This document shows, piece by piece, positions 43,170 to 52,634 of a stretch of 64,000 nucleotides of DNA. Source of the DNA: Paenibacillus endophyticus. GTDB taxonomy: Bacteria; Bacillota; Bacilli; Paenibacillales; Paenibacillaceae. The notes under the pieces are model-generated. The model was not told where the DNA came from and did no database searches. It worked only from the letters and a program-made list of their open reading frames with translations. The first letter of the stretch is position 1. The number at the start of each line of letters is the position of its first letter. A program made the translations under genes and the position numbers. The stretch covers positions 372,001-436,000 of the forward strand of contig NZ_JACHXW010000002.1 in the NCBI RefSeq assembly GCF_014192395.1, written 5' to 3'.

Positions 43170-43610
43170 CTATCCGCTGTAATGCAGCTTTTTCGTATTC
43201 AGTAGCCGACTATATAAATAATGGATTTTTTGCTGCTGTGGCTGTCTCTCCAATATTTCCTGATTCATTACCCCTATGATCAAAGAACGTAGCGTATTCG
43301 AGCATTCGAACAATACGCCATGTGCATATTGATTATCCTGTTTGGCATTCCATACGATTCGACCTCTCACAATAATTTGCACATTTGAGATCGTCATCCG
43401 AAATTCCACAAAATAATTATGCTGAACGGGCAAATGCAGACCAGACAGAAAGCACAAGCCGTTTTGACTTAAATTAAGCAGAAGAACGGTAGTCGTCGAG
43501 GGAGTCAACTGCTGACCGTCTTTGCTTACCAATCTTAACTCTGCCTTCACGCCTTCCGTGAAGCGAAGCCTGATGTGGGCGCGCGAGGTACCGTTTGCAT
43601 TCGTCGCCAT
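43170..43610 (-). CDS. PilZ domain protein (putative cyclic-di-GMP receptor)
   Basis: 146 residues from the ATG at 43610, seven bases after GGAGGA; longer frames run back through the promoter of the divergent regulator and have no ribosome binding site. The cyclic-di-GMP motifs are both present: RAHIR (RxxxR) near residue 10 and NLSQNG (N-x-S-x-x-G) near 47. The beta-barrel ends with GRIVWNAKQDNQYAHGVLFE. It is the first gene of the manC operon and may adjust GDP-mannose or glycan output to cyclic-di-GMP; the effect is inferred. Confidence 0.88.
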   Translation of the reverse strand: MATNANGTSRAHIRLRFTEGVKAELRLVSKDGQQLTPSTTTVLLLNLSQNGLCFLSGLHLPVQHNYFVEFRMTISNVQIIVRGRIVWNAKQDNQYAHGVLFECSNTLRSLIIGVMNQEILERQPQQQKIHYLYSRLLNTKKLHYSG

Positions 43611-43742
43611 TTGCCATTCCTCCATCGTACCTAGTAGATAATTTGATTCTTTTTCCTCATGAATTTTCGCAAATGTATGCATAATTCTCACATCCGTATT
43701 AGAATAGATAGACAGAAGTCTTTTCATTACAGGAGGCATTGG

Positions 43743-44111
43743 ATGAATATCGGCAATCGACTTGCGGAACTCAGAACTGAGCGGAAATGGACGCAATTGC
43801 ATACCTCTGTCGCGCTAGGCATTTCACGCGCTGCATTATCGCATTATGAGAAAAACCGAAGAGAGCCCGACTCTGAAACATTATTGAAGTTCGCAAATCT
43901 ATATCATGTTACGGTCGACTATTTGATTGGCCGGACATCCATCCGAGGCCAGCAATTAAGCGATGGCGTGCGGAATTTTGTCGATCAACTCGAGCTTTCC
44001 GATGATGATCTGCTGAATAAATATCAACTGACCATCGATGGCCGGGTACTTACTGCTGAGGAAACAAAATGGTTTATTAACTTTGTACGTGCAGAACGGT
44101 TGGAGAGCTAG
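43743..44111 (+). CDS. XRE family transcriptional regulator
   Basis: 122 residues from the ATG at 43743, six bases after AGGAGG. The helix-turn-helix is RLAELRTERKWTQLHTSVALG plus ISRAALSHYEKNRREPDSETLLKFANLYHVTVDYLIGR, the standard Cro/C1 form (residues 5-65). The C-terminus (LSDDDLLNKYQLTIDGRVLTAEETKWFINFVRAER) resembles SinR-like regulators of Paenibacillaceae. It is divergent from the PilZ-manC operon and may control it. Confidence 0.9.
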   Translation: MNIGNRLAELRTERKWTQLHTSVALGISRAALSHYEKNRREPDSETLLKFANLYHVTVDYLIGRTSIRGQQLSDGVRNFVDQLELSDDDLLNKYQLTIDGRVLTAEETKWFINFVRAERLES

Positions 44112-44244
44112 TGCCTTCAACCACTGCAGGCCACTTAGCCTTGCATATCCCGATCTGCTCGAATATGTCATCTATTTCAAGAACAATGAAGGGTGACGGA
44201 ATGACTGCTTCTTCTGTTGTCATCTTGACTTCCACTCTACTCAT
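44077..44244 (-). CDS. Possible 55-residue small protein
   Basis: An ATG at 44244 is preceded by TAGGAGT at nine bases. The product starts MSRVEVKMTTEEAVIPSPF and ends in VVEGTSSPTVLHVQS. The frame overlaps the 3' end of the convergent XRE gene by 35 bases. No family is recognised. A good ribosome binding site and a normal small-protein composition support it; the overlap argues against it. Confidence 0.4.
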   Translation of the reverse strand: MSRVEVKMTTEEAVIPSPFIVLEIDDIFEQIGICKAKWPAVVEGTSSPTVLHVQS

Positions 44245-44373
44245 AAAAATAAACTCCTAATAGAAAAGTAGTAATGATACAAATGTTAACATCATTATAC
44301 CCGACTCGCCGGATGGAATTTGTCAGTTAATGGACGCATCTTTTTTCTAATTTGGTGGCATTTTGTCGAAAAA

Positions 44374-44425
44374 CAAAAGGGACTGTCGCCTGAAGTAGTT
44401 ATTGCTACTTCAGGGACAGTCCCTT
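44374..44425 (-). terminator. Terminator of gltB
   Basis: On the minus strand AAGGGACTGTCCCTGAAGTAG pairs with its complement in a 22-base stem with one mismatch, followed by TTTTGTTTTT. It is 34 bases beyond the gltB stop. Confidence 0.85.
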
Positions 44426-44458
44426 ATTTCAATCATTCAGTTACGATGCCTAAATATA

Positions 44459-47400
44459 TTATTTCCCGCCTGCGCGCGCAAGCTCTCTTTTATTCGCTTC
44501 GAAAGCAGCAAGCAAGGCTTCTTCCCCTACTAACCCGGTATCCTCAACCTTACGAATTTGCTCAAGCATACGTTTGTAATCCTTTGGAATAACTTTGACG
44601 AATTTCGACAATGAAGCATCCCAATCATTAAGCAAACGTGATCCAATTGCGCTTTCCGTATATTGCACATGTGATTCAACCAAGCCCCGCAGCTCTGCTA
44701 CATCGACCGAGTCTTCAAGGCGCTCCAGCAATACCATCTCAAGATTGCAATGATTGTAGAAATCGCCTTTCTCGTCGTAGATGTATGCAACGCCGCCAGA
44801 CATGCCAGCTGCGAAGTTGCGGCCTGTGTTGCCAAGGATAACGACACGTCCGCCTGTCATATATTCGCAGCCATGATCGCCTACGCCCTCAACAACGACA
44901 TTCGCTCCACTGTTACGAACAGCGAACCGTTCACCTGCTGCACCGCGGATATACGCTTGACCGCTAGTCGCGCCATATAGCGCAGTGTTGCCGATAATGA
45001 CATTCTCCTCAGCCACGAAAGTTGCCTTCGGAGATGGTGCAACGATAATTTTACCGCCAGAGAGGCCTTTGCCGACGTAGTCATTCGAATCGCCTTCGAT
45101 CGATAGCGTGATGCCTTTCGGTACGAATGCGCCAAAGCTCTGTCCGGCCGTTCCAACAAAGTGATAAGAAATCGTATCTTCAGGTAGCCCAGCTGCACCG
45201 TAGCGGCGAGTAACCTCACTGCCTAGTATCGTACCGACAACCCGGTTCGTGTTCAAGATCGGGAAGGTGCCGCGTACGCGTTCACCGTTCTCAAGCGCTG
45301 CTTGCGCAAGAGGAACTAGCTGCTGCATATCAAGCGATAGCTCAAGGCCATGGTTCTGCTCTTGAATGTTGTAACGAACTGCATCCTGCGGAAGATCCGC
45401 TTCGTACAGCAAGCCTGAAAGATCGATGCCCTTCGCTTTGTAATGCTCGCGAAGCTGCTTCGTTTCAAGAATATCAACGCGTCCGACCATTTCTTGAATG
45501 GTACGGAAACCTAGGTCAGCCATAATCTCACGCAGCTCTTCAGCTATGAAGCGCAGGTAGTTTACCACATGACTTGGGTCACCCATGAATTTCTTGCGAA
45601 GCTCAGGGTTTTGCGTTGCTACGCCAACAGGACAAGTATCCAGCTGGCACACACGCATCATAATGCAGCCAAGCACGATGAGCGGTGCCGTAGAGAAGCC
45701 GTACTCTTCCGCGCCAAGCAATACTGCAATAGCAACATCTCGGCCATTCATCATTTTGCCATCTGTCTCAAGCACGACACGGTCACGCAGTTTGTTGAGC
45801 ATGAGCGTTTGATGCGTTTCAGCTAGACCAAGCTCCCATGGCAGACCCGCGTGGCGGATAGAACCCATTGGAGATGCGCCTGTACCGCCATCATAGCCGC
45901 TGACCATGATAACATCCGCGCGGCCTTTCGCAACACCAGTCGCGATCGTGCCTACACCAACACCGGAAACGAGCTTAACGTTAATGCGTGCGCGCGGGTT
46001 GGCATTTTTCAAATCATGAACGAGCTCCGCCAAATCCTCAATAGAGTAAATATCATGATGCGGCGGCGGTGAAATGAGTCCTACGCCTGGGGTTGAACCG
46101 CGAACCTCAGCTACCCAAGGATAGACTTTAAGACCAGGCAGCTGTCCGCCTTCACCAGGCTTTGCGCCTTGGGCCATTTTAATTTGAATCTCATCGGCAT
46201 TTACCAAGTAGTTGCTCGTTACGCCGAAACGTCCCGAAGCTACTTGTTTAATTGCACTGCGTCTGGAATCTCCATTCGCATCAGGGATAAAGCGCGCCGG
46301 ATCTTCCCCGCCCTCGCCCGTATTCGATTTGCCGCCAAGACGGTTCATCGCGATAGCAAGGCTTTCATGCGCTTCTTTACTGATTGAACCAAACGACATT
46401 GCGCCGGTTTTGAAGCGTTTCACGATCGATTCGATTGATTCAACCTCGTCTAACGGAATCGCTTGACGTCCATCCTTGAATTTAAGCAAGGAACGCAGCG
46501 TCAAATGTTTCTTGTCCTCGCCCTGAACGAGCGTTGAGAATTTCTTGTACAGCTTGTAATCATTCGCACGCGAAGCCATCTGAAGCGTATGGATCGTCTG
46601 CGGCGTGAACAAGTGGTCCTCGCCGTCTTTACGCCATTGGTAATCGCCGCCCGAATCAAGCTCCTTCTCGCTTCCCTCTTGTTCTGAGAATGCACGGTTG
46701 TGATGCTTCAATGTCTCTTCAGCAATCACGTCAAGACCGATACCGCCGATACGCGAAGGCGTCCATGTGAAGTACTCGTTGATAACATCCTCTTTCAAGC
46801 CGAGTGCTTCAAAAATTTGAGCGCCGCGGTAGGATTGGATCGTCGAGATACCCATTTTGGACAATATTTTAATAACGCCTTTAGTGGCGGCTTTGATGAA
46901 GTTTTTCACTGCTTTTTCATGTGACACGCCACGCAGCATGCCTTGGCGGATCATATCGTCCAGCGTTTCGAAAGCAAGGTACGGGTTAACTGCGCTTACG
47001 CCGTAACCGAGCAACAATGCAAAGTGATGCACTTCGCGCGGCTCGCCAGACTCAAGCAGAATAGCTACCTTCGTACGCGTACCTTGACGGATCAAATGGT
47101 GATGCAAAGCGGATACCGCAAGCAAAGCAGGAATTGCAGCATTGTCTTTGTCAACACCGCGATCGGATAAAATTAACAGGTTATGTCCCTTAGCAATTAC
47201 GCGGTCAGCAGCTTCGCACATTTGTGTAAGCGCGGCGCGCAAGCCCGTTTCCCCTTCGCTTGCAGGGAAGAAGATCGGGAGCGTGATGGAACGGAAGCCG
47301 GGACGACGCACATGGCGCAGCTTAGCGAATTGCTCATTGGACAAAATAGGCGTATCCAACTTGATATGGCGGCAGCTCTCCGGCTCCGGGTTAAGCAAGT

Positions 47401-49063
47401 TGCGTTCAGGCCCGATTGTCGTACCCGTTGCCGTAATGATCTCCTCGCGGATAGCATCGATCGGCGGGTTTGTCACCTGCGCGAACAATTGCTTGAAGTA
47501 GTTGTACAGGCGCTGCGGGCGCTCAGACAATACAGCAAGAGGCGCATCATAGCCCATCGAAGCAATCGGCTCTGCGCCGCTGCCAGCCATAGGCTCAAGC
47601 ACTTTCCGCACATCCTCAAACGTATAGCCGAAAGCTTGCTGTCTCATTTGGACCGTTGCGTGATTCGGCTCTGGAAGCTCTGGCGCTTCCGGCAGATCCT
47701 CAAGATCGACGAGATGCTCATTCAACCATTCGCGGTATGGATGCTCTGTCTCGATCTCCGCTTTCACTTCCTCATCGGAAATGATACGGCCTTTCTCTGT
47801 ATCAACTAACAGCATGCGCCCTGGACGCAAACGGTCTTTGTACAGAATATCTTCAGGCGGAATTTCAACGGTTCCCGCTTCAGAGCCTAGAATAATATGA
47901 TCATCTTTCGTTACGTAATAACGTGCAGGACGCAGACCATTACGGTCGAGCACCGCACCGATTTTCACGCCGTCCGTAAAACCAAGCGCTGCCGGTCCGT
48001 CCCATGGCTCCATCAACGTACTGTGGTATTCATAGAACGCTTTGCGCTCGTCGCTCATGTTCTCATGGTTGGACCATGGTTCCGGAACCATCATCATCGC
48101 GGCATGCGCCATTGAACGGCCCGACAAGAACAGGAATTCAAGCGTATTGTCGAACATAGCCGTATCAGAGCCGTCAGGGTTAATGACCGGCTTAATTTTC
48201 TCGATATCGTCACCGAACAGCTCCGTCGCAAACAACGTTTGACGGGCATGCATCCAGTTCACGTTACCGCGAAGCGTATTGATCTCGCCATTGTGAATCA
48301 TATAATGGAATGGATGCGCGCGCTCCCAGCTTGGGAACGTGTTTGTGCTGAAACGGGAGTGCACGAGCGCCATTGCCGATACAACCGACTCATCGTTCAG
48401 CTCTGTGTAGAATGAGCGAACCTGTTCCGTTGTAAGCATCCCTTTATAAACGATCTTTCTCGAGGACAAGCTCGAGAAATAAAACATATTGCCGCCTTCT
48501 TTGCCGGCGTAGCGAATCGCAAGCTCTGAACGCTTACGAATCACATAGAGTTTGCGTTCGAACGCCATGTTGTCCTTCAAGCTATCGTTCATGCCAATAA
48601 ATAGCTGACGAACATATGGCTTAACAGCCAACGCTGATTCACCTAGCTTCTTATCATCCGTTGGAACCGTACGCCATCCGATTACCGTTTGGTTCTCTTC
48701 CAGAACAATCGATTCCACTTCACGCTCAATTGCGCTGCGAGCAGCTTCATCCTGGGGCATGAAAATCATGCCTACGGCGTATTGCCCTTCGACAGGCAGC
48801 ACGATTTCTTGCTTCTTTAATTCAGCTGCAAAAAAGGCATGCGGAATTTGAAGCAATATACCCGCTCCATCTCCTGTATTCGGTTCGCTGCCTTGACCGC
48901 CGCGATGCTCCATGTTCTCGAGCAGCATCAGCGCTTGGCGGATGACCTTGTGTGATTTGATTCCCTTGATGTTGGCCACAAAGCCCATGCCGCATGCATC
49001 TTTCTCAAACTGCGGATCATAGAGCCCCTGCTTCGGCGGCAATCCCAAAATATGTTCTTTCAT
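44459..49063 (-). CDS. gltB: Glutamate synthase (NADPH) large subunit
   Basis: 1534 residues from the ATG at 49063 behind GAAAGG. The N-terminal propeptide ends before [11 protein letters not shown], giving the catalytic Cys of the class II glutaminase domain (about 23-430). The central domain, the FMN/synthase domain ([26 protein letters not shown]), the 3Fe-4S cysteines ([12 protein letters not shown]) and the C-terminal GXGXG helix domain ([11 protein letters not shown]) are in order. It converts glutamine and 2-oxoglutarate to two glutamates. No small-subunit gene (gltD) lies next to it in this window, unlike in many relatives. Confidence 0.97.
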   Translation of the reverse strand: MKEHILGLPPKQGLYDPQFEKDACGMGFVANIKGIKSHKVIRQALMLLENMEHRGGQGSEPNTGDGAGILLQIPHAFFAAELKKQEIVLPVEGQYAVGMIFMPQDEAARSAIEREVESIVLEENQTVIGWRTVPTDDKKLGESALAVKPYVRQLFIGMNDSLKDNMAFERKLYVIRKRSELAIRYAGKEGGNMFYFSSLSSRKIVYKGMLTTEQVRSFYTELNDESVVSAMALVHSRFSTNTFPSWERAHPFHYMIHNGEINTLRGNVNWMHARQTLFATELFGDDIEKIKPVINPDGSDTAMFDNTLEFLFLSGRSMAHAAMMMVPEPWSNHENMSDERKAFYEYHSTLMEPWDGPAALGFTDGVKIGAVLDRNGLRPARYYVTKDDHIILGSEAGTVEIPPEDILYKDRLRPGRMLLVDTEKGRIISDEEVKAEIETEHPYREWLNEHLVDLEDLPEAPELPEPNHATVQMRQQAFGYTFEDVRKVLEPMAGSGAEPIASMGYDAPLAVLSERPQRLYNYFKQLFAQVTNPPIDAIREEIITATGTTIGPERNLLNPEPESCRHIKLDTPILSNEQFAKLRHVRRPGFRSITLPIFFPASEGETGLRAALTQMCEAADRVIAKGHNLLILSDRGVDKDNAAIPALLAVSALHHHLIRQGTRTKVAILLESGEPREVHHFALLLGYGVSAVNPYLAFETLDDMIRQGMLRGVSHEKAVKNFIKAATKGVIKILSKMGISTIQSYRGAQIFEALGLKEDVINEYFTWTPSRIGGIGLDVIAEETLKHHNRAFSEQEGSEKELDSGGDYQWRKDGEDHLFTPQTIHTLQMASRANDYKLYKKFSTLVQGEDKKHLTLRSLLKFKDGRQAIPLDEVESIESIVKRFKTGAMSFGSISKEAHESLAIAMNRLGGKSNTGEGGEDPARFIPDANGDSRRSAIKQVASGRFGVTSNYLVNADEIQIKMAQGAKPGEGGQLPGLKVYPWVAEVRGSTPGVGLISPPPHHDIYSIEDLAELVHDLKNANPRARINVKLVSGVGVGTIATGVAKGRADVIMVSGYDGGTGASPMGSIRHAGLPWELGLAETHQTLMLNKLRDRVVLETDGKMMNGRDVAIAVLLGAEEYGFSTAPLIVLGCIMMRVCQLDTCPVGVATQNPELRKKFMGDPSHVVNYLRFIAEELREIMADLGFRTIQEMVGRVDILETKQLREHYKAKGIDLSGLLYEADLPQDAVRYNIQEQNHGLELSLDMQQLVPLAQAALENGERVRGTFPILNTNRVVGTILGSEVTRRYGAAGLPEDTISYHFVGTAGQSFGAFVPKGITLSIEGDSNDYVGKGLSGGKIIVAPSPKATFVAEENVIIGNTALYGATSGQAYIRGAAGERFAVRNSGANVVVEGVGDHGCEYMTGGRVVILGNTGRNFAAGMSGGVAYIYDEKGDFYNHCNLEMVLLERLEDSVDVAELRGLVESHVQYTESAIGSRLLNDWDASLSKFVKVIPKDYKRMLEQIRKVEDTGLVGEEALLAAFEANKRELARAGGK

Positions 49064-49137
49064 TGTGTGCAACCTTTCTATGAGAAGATTTTTGGGTAAG
49101 CGTGAACGTGTTGAAAATAAGCATCGATGAATACGCA

Positions 49138-49191
49138 TTACGCTTCATTTTTCGCTTGTTCTATCATAGAATGGTAGTCAGCGAGGCGCAT
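49138..49191 (-). CDS. Possible 17-residue leader peptide upstream of gltB
   Basis: An ATG at 49191 follows AAAGGAG closely and encodes [17 protein letters not shown]. Its stop overlaps another ATG (TAATG at 49138) that opens a frame in phase with gltB, adding 25 residues to it. The length of the usual GltB propeptide favours the start at 49063, so this short frame may act as an upstream regulatory reading frame. Evidence is a good ribosome binding site only. Confidence 0.35.
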   Translation of the reverse strand: MRLADYHSMIEQAKNEA

Positions 49192-49489
49192 CGGCCTGCT
49201 CCTTTCCACTCATAAGCTAAACGGCTGCTGCTCCGACAAAAAGAGCGCATCCGGTTAATTGACCATATACCGGGCCTATACCGCGACATTGCGATTATTA
49301 TATTATTTTAACATTAGGCCATAGCGGAATCAATTTAATATTTTCATAATTATTTGCACTATTTTACTACAAGAGCAAAGGAATATTGCCTTTATTAAGC
49401 AATGCTGTGGCCGATTCACCGCGAAATACAAGCATAGCATAGTTCGCTGCTTCTATTTCCTTATATTTTATCAGAAGGAAGTGTTCCTG
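49192..49489. promoter_or_regulatory. Divergent regulatory region of gltB and the SGNH hydrolase
   Basis: A gltB promoter is predicted on the minus strand: TTGATT (49333-49328), a 17-base spacer, TAAAAT (49310-49305). That leaves a leader of about 235 bases before the gltB ATG. No riboswitch or T-box was recognised in it. I see no further gene in this stretch. Confidence 0.45.
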
Positions 49490-50827
49490 TTGTATAGCAA
49501 GTTAAGGAAAGTGGCCATACAGCCTGCAGCGTCCGTTATTATTGCATTATTAATTGTAAGTACGTTTGTCTTTCAGCCTCTGATTGGCCCTACCGTACGT
49601 GCAGAGTCTGCCTCCCCATCGAGCATGGCGGCTCCCGCCACAACCAATACCTACCGAATCGTCGCTGTCGGAGACTCCTTGACTGCCGGCTATGAGCATG
49701 GCTTCACCGAGCAGTCCATTCCATACGGCTATGTAGAGCATGTTTACGAGCAAGCCTTATTTCACGGTTACCGCGCCGAATATTCAAACTACGGCTTACT
49801 AGGCCTTAGAACCGCTGGCCTTAAGCGTTGGATGGATGCAATTGTCAAAGGGTCTGATATCAATGGCGATGATATTCAGAAAGCACTTCCTGACCCCCGT
49901 ACTGAGCGTCTATTCGCTGAATCTCCATTGCTGCGATCTGCATTGACTAAAGCGGACTTAATTCTGCTAACCATTGGCGGCAACGACATGTATGCCGTAT
50001 TAGAGAAGCTCGAGAAGGGAGCTGATCCTGCTGATGCAGCAGTGAGCTTATCGTCAGCGCTAAGCGGATATGAAACCGAGCTCGAATCGGCGCTGCGGCT
50101 AATGCTCCGTCTTCAGCCCAAAGCCCAAATCGTCATAGCCGATCAATATTTGCCCATCCCTAAACCTATAAGACTCGGCGCACTTGTTTTTCCATTATAC
50201 CCAGAAGCCGACCGTTTGTTCCTTGAAGCAAGCGTCAAGCAGCTGCGAGAGCGTCTTAACCTTATCGTCCAACGGCTGACAAAAGACGGCTATCAAGTAA
50301 AGGTTGCAAATGCCGCAGCAGCTTTCGTAGATAACGAGCTCCGCTACACATCTATTGAAGATGGTGATATACATCCAAGCGGTGCAGGCTATGCGGCTAT
50401 GGGGAAAGCATTCTCCAAGGCCATTTGGGGTGATTATCGCGAGGTGAAGGCTGCGGGGCAGGAGCAGCCTATTCATATTGTAATTGATGGCGAAGAGCTG
50501 CTTGGCACGAGCGGCTCCCGCATCGTAAAGAACTATACCTATTTGCCGCTTCGCAGCGTAGCGGAAGCAATGGGGGCGAGCGTGAAATGGAATGCCTCGA
50601 AGCGCACGGCTTCGATTAAGCTCGCGAATCGAACCGTCGATATCGCTGCCGGCTCCGCAGCCATTATGGTTAATGGCACTGCCCGGTCGCTAGAAGCGCC
50701 TCCTGCCTTCATAGATAACTTCGGCAAGTCGCCAACCTTGTATGTGCCGCTTGCAGCTTTGTCCGCAGGACTTCAGTTCCAGGTCATCTATCGCGGCACC
50801 TTAAAAACGGTCTTCATTAATAAATAG
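49490..50827 (+). CDS. Secreted SGNH/GDSL hydrolase with copper-amine-oxidase-like stalk domain
   Basis: 445 residues from a TTG at 49490, nine bases after AGAAGGAA; the GTG at 49481 is too close to it. Signal peptide about 1-40. The esterase domain has VAVGDSLTAGYEHG (nucleophile Ser), ILLTIGGNDMY and DGDIHPSGAGYAAMG (Asp-x-x-His). The C-terminal 115 residues form a copper amine oxidase N-terminal-type domain (YTYLPLRSVAEAMGASVKWNAS), a module common on Paenibacillus surface proteins. It probably deacylates a lipid or glycan outside the cell. It converges closely on kapB. Confidence 0.92.
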   Translation: MYSKLRKVAIQPAASVIIALLIVSTFVFQPLIGPTVRAESASPSSMAAPATTNTYRIVAVGDSLTAGYEHGFTEQSIPYGYVEHVYEQALFHGYRAEYSNYGLLGLRTAGLKRWMDAIVKGSDINGDDIQKALPDPRTERLFAESPLLRSALTKADLILLTIGGNDMYAVLEKLEKGADPADAAVSLSSALSGYETELESALRLMLRLQPKAQIVIADQYLPIPKPIRLGALVFPLYPEADRLFLEASVKQLRERLNLIVQRLTKDGYQVKVANAAAAFVDNELRYTSIEDGDIHPSGAGYAAMGKAFSKAIWGDYREVKAAGQEQPIHIVIDGEELLGTSGSRIVKNYTYLPLRSVAEAMGASVKWNASKRTASIKLANRTVDIAAGSAAIMVNGTARSLEAPPAFIDNFGKSPTLYVPLAALSAGLQFQVIYRGTLKTVFINK

Positions 50828-50835
50828 CAGTTTGT

Positions 50836-51231
50836 CTATTTGTATTCCTTCTGAAGCTGCTGCATTTGTTCGAGTGCCTTTGCCGCCCAGCGATGCAGAC
50901 GGTCAAGCGCAGCAACCTCTGCCTCAGCAGCAGCTTTCAATGATGCTCCATATTCCGGCACGGAGCCCGCATAGGGCAACACATCACGCAGCAGCACCGT
51001 TGTTTTTTCTGTATAGCTAAGGGCACGCCGCTCATGGAACATAGGAACATCTGGATTATAAGGATTGTGCAAATCCCCCTGCTCCGGATGCTTCAGTACG
51101 GCGAGCACCTTGACTAAGGCGCGGGGTCCATTTATTTCGATGAGTTCTCCCACATACTGACCGGATCGAACTTCTGCTTTTACATATTCTCCTATTTTTA
51201 TGCCCTTGTCATTTTGATTCGTCATGTCCAT
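50836..51231 (-). CDS. kapB: Kinase-associated protein B (sporulation phosphorelay)
   Basis: 131 residues. The core VKVLAVLKHPEQGDLHNPYN and PMFHERRALSYTEKT matches Bacillus subtilis KapB, which is needed for KinB activity in the sporulation phosphorelay. The C-terminal helix (DRLHRWAAKALEQMQQLQKEY) fits too. The Bacillus protein was called a lipoprotein, but the lipoprotein cysteine is absent here and in the family generally. The start is ATG at 51231 behind GAGG. Confidence 0.93.
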   Translation of the reverse strand: MDMTNQNDKGIKIGEYVKAEVRSGQYVGELIEINGPRALVKVLAVLKHPEQGDLHNPYNPDVPMFHERRALSYTEKTTVLLRDVLPYAGSVPEYGASLKAAAEAEVAALDRLHRWAAKALEQMQQLQKEYK

Positions 51232-51433
51232 TTTGATTAACCTCGCTTATTGTTTTATTATCGCTTGTAAAATATATGTAAATATAGTTAAGGACAGGGA
51301 AGCATAAGCTTATCACATGCACTTCGTCATTCTAGGATAAATTATCCAAAGCTTTATTAGCAACCCTTAAGGATAAAACTTGTGTTAGTTGCACTTGCAT
51401 CGTAATATGGAATTAGAAAAGTAGGTGGAATGA

Positions 51434-52549
51434 ATGCGTAAGAAAAGAGTGCTCCTGCTCTCTGAAGGCTTTGGCTCCGGTCATACTCAAGCTGCCTATG
51501 CGCTCGCTGTCGGACTAAAGCAGTTAAGTCCGGGGATTCAGACCCGCGTCATCGAGCTTGGAAAATTTCTTAATCCGGTGCTTGGTCCATGGATAATATC
51601 CGCATATCGCAAAACAGTTAGCAAACAGCCCAAGATGGTCGGTCTTATGTACCGCAGCAACTATAAAAAATCGTTCAATCGACTTACACAGCTTGCGCTC
51701 CATCGCATGTTTTATACCCAGACATCGCAAGTCATCTCCCAATTGAAGCCGGATCTGATCATTTGCACGCATCCGGGACCCAATGCGGTTGTAGCAAGAC
51801 TTAAGCGCCTTGGGTTGGACATGCCGCTGTACACGTTAATTACTGATTATGATGCGCATGGCTCTTGGGTGAACAAAGAGGTCAACCGATATTTGGTTTC
51901 CTCGCCTCTCGTCAAGGAGAGGCTAATTGACAAAGGGATCACGGAGAATCGCATAGAAGTAACAGGCATTCCCGTTCATCCGAATTTCTGGCATACATAC
52001 GATAAAGAAGAAGTACGCGAGCAGTTTCAGTTGAAAAATATGCCGACGGTTCTTATCATGGGCGGCGGCTGGGGAATCATGTATGAGGACAACGCCCTCG
52101 AATACATGACCAAGTGGCGCGAAACCACCCAATTGATTTACTGCGTTGGCTCCAATGAGAAGATGAAAGAAAAGATGCTGTCCGATCCTCTCTTCCGGCA
52201 TCCGAATATTCGCATCCTCAGCTTTACCCGAGAGGTCAATAAACTGATGGACGTGTCTGATCTGCTCATTACGAAGCCAGGCGGCATGACCTGTACGGAA
52301 GGCATGAGCAAAGGAATTCCGATGCTCTTCTACGAGCCGATTCCCGGCCAAGAAGAAGAAAACTGCGAATACTTCATTAGCAACGGTTTTGGTGAAATGC
52401 TCGATTCGAACGATACCGTCGATCGATGGTTTTCGCTCATCCACGAGCCTTATGCCTCCGGCCAATTCAGAGAAGGTCTACTAACTAAGCGAAACCTACA
52501 ATACGACCCAATGAGTTGTCCGAACGCCGTCCTGCGACTAATGCAGTGA
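51434..52549 (+). CDS. MGDG-synthase/UgtP-like processive glycosyltransferase (GT28)
   Basis: 371 residues from an ATG behind AGGTGGA. The N-terminal domain SEGFGSGHTQAAYALA and the segment ICTHPGPNAVVARLKRLG are the MGDG synthase type; the C-terminal nucleotide-sugar domain has VLIMGGGWGIM and TKPGGMTCTEGMSKGIPMLFY. These enzymes glucosylate or galactosylate diacylglycerol at the inner face of the membrane, supplying glycolipid and lipoteichoic-acid anchors. It is monocistronic; a terminator overlaps its stop codon. Confidence 0.93.
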   Translation: MRKKRVLLLSEGFGSGHTQAAYALAVGLKQLSPGIQTRVIELGKFLNPVLGPWIISAYRKTVSKQPKMVGLMYRSNYKKSFNRLTQLALHRMFYTQTSQVISQLKPDLIICTHPGPNAVVARLKRLGLDMPLYTLITDYDAHGSWVNKEVNRYLVSSPLVKERLIDKGITENRIEVTGIPVHPNFWHTYDKEEVREQFQLKNMPTVLIMGGGWGIMYEDNALEYMTKWRETTQLIYCVGSNEKMKEKMLSDPLFRHPNIRILSFTREVNKLMDVSDLLITKPGGMTCTEGMSKGIPMLFYEPIPGQEEENCEYFISNGFGEMLDSNDTVDRWFSLIHEPYASGQFREGLLTKRNLQYDPMSCPNAVLRLMQ

Positions 52550-52566
52550 CGGCTTTCTTTTTTTGG
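52526..52566 (+). terminator. Terminator overlapping the end of the GT28 gene
   Basis: GCCGTC (52526-52531) pairs with GACGGC (52548-52553) with inner GC pairs in the loop, followed by TTTCTTTTTTT. The stop codon lies within the stem. Confidence 0.75.
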
Positions 52567-52634
52567 GGAGATTATGAAGCATAAATAGTGTGTACTTATT
52601 CAAATAGTATAATGGATGAAGGGAGCTGTTTATT

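Noticed and set aside
43611..43802. N-terminal extension of the PilZ protein by 64 residues
   Set aside because: It would run through the ribosome binding site and promoter region of the divergent XRE gene and lacks its own site; the ATG at 43610 has GGAGGA at ideal spacing and starts right before the PilZ domain.
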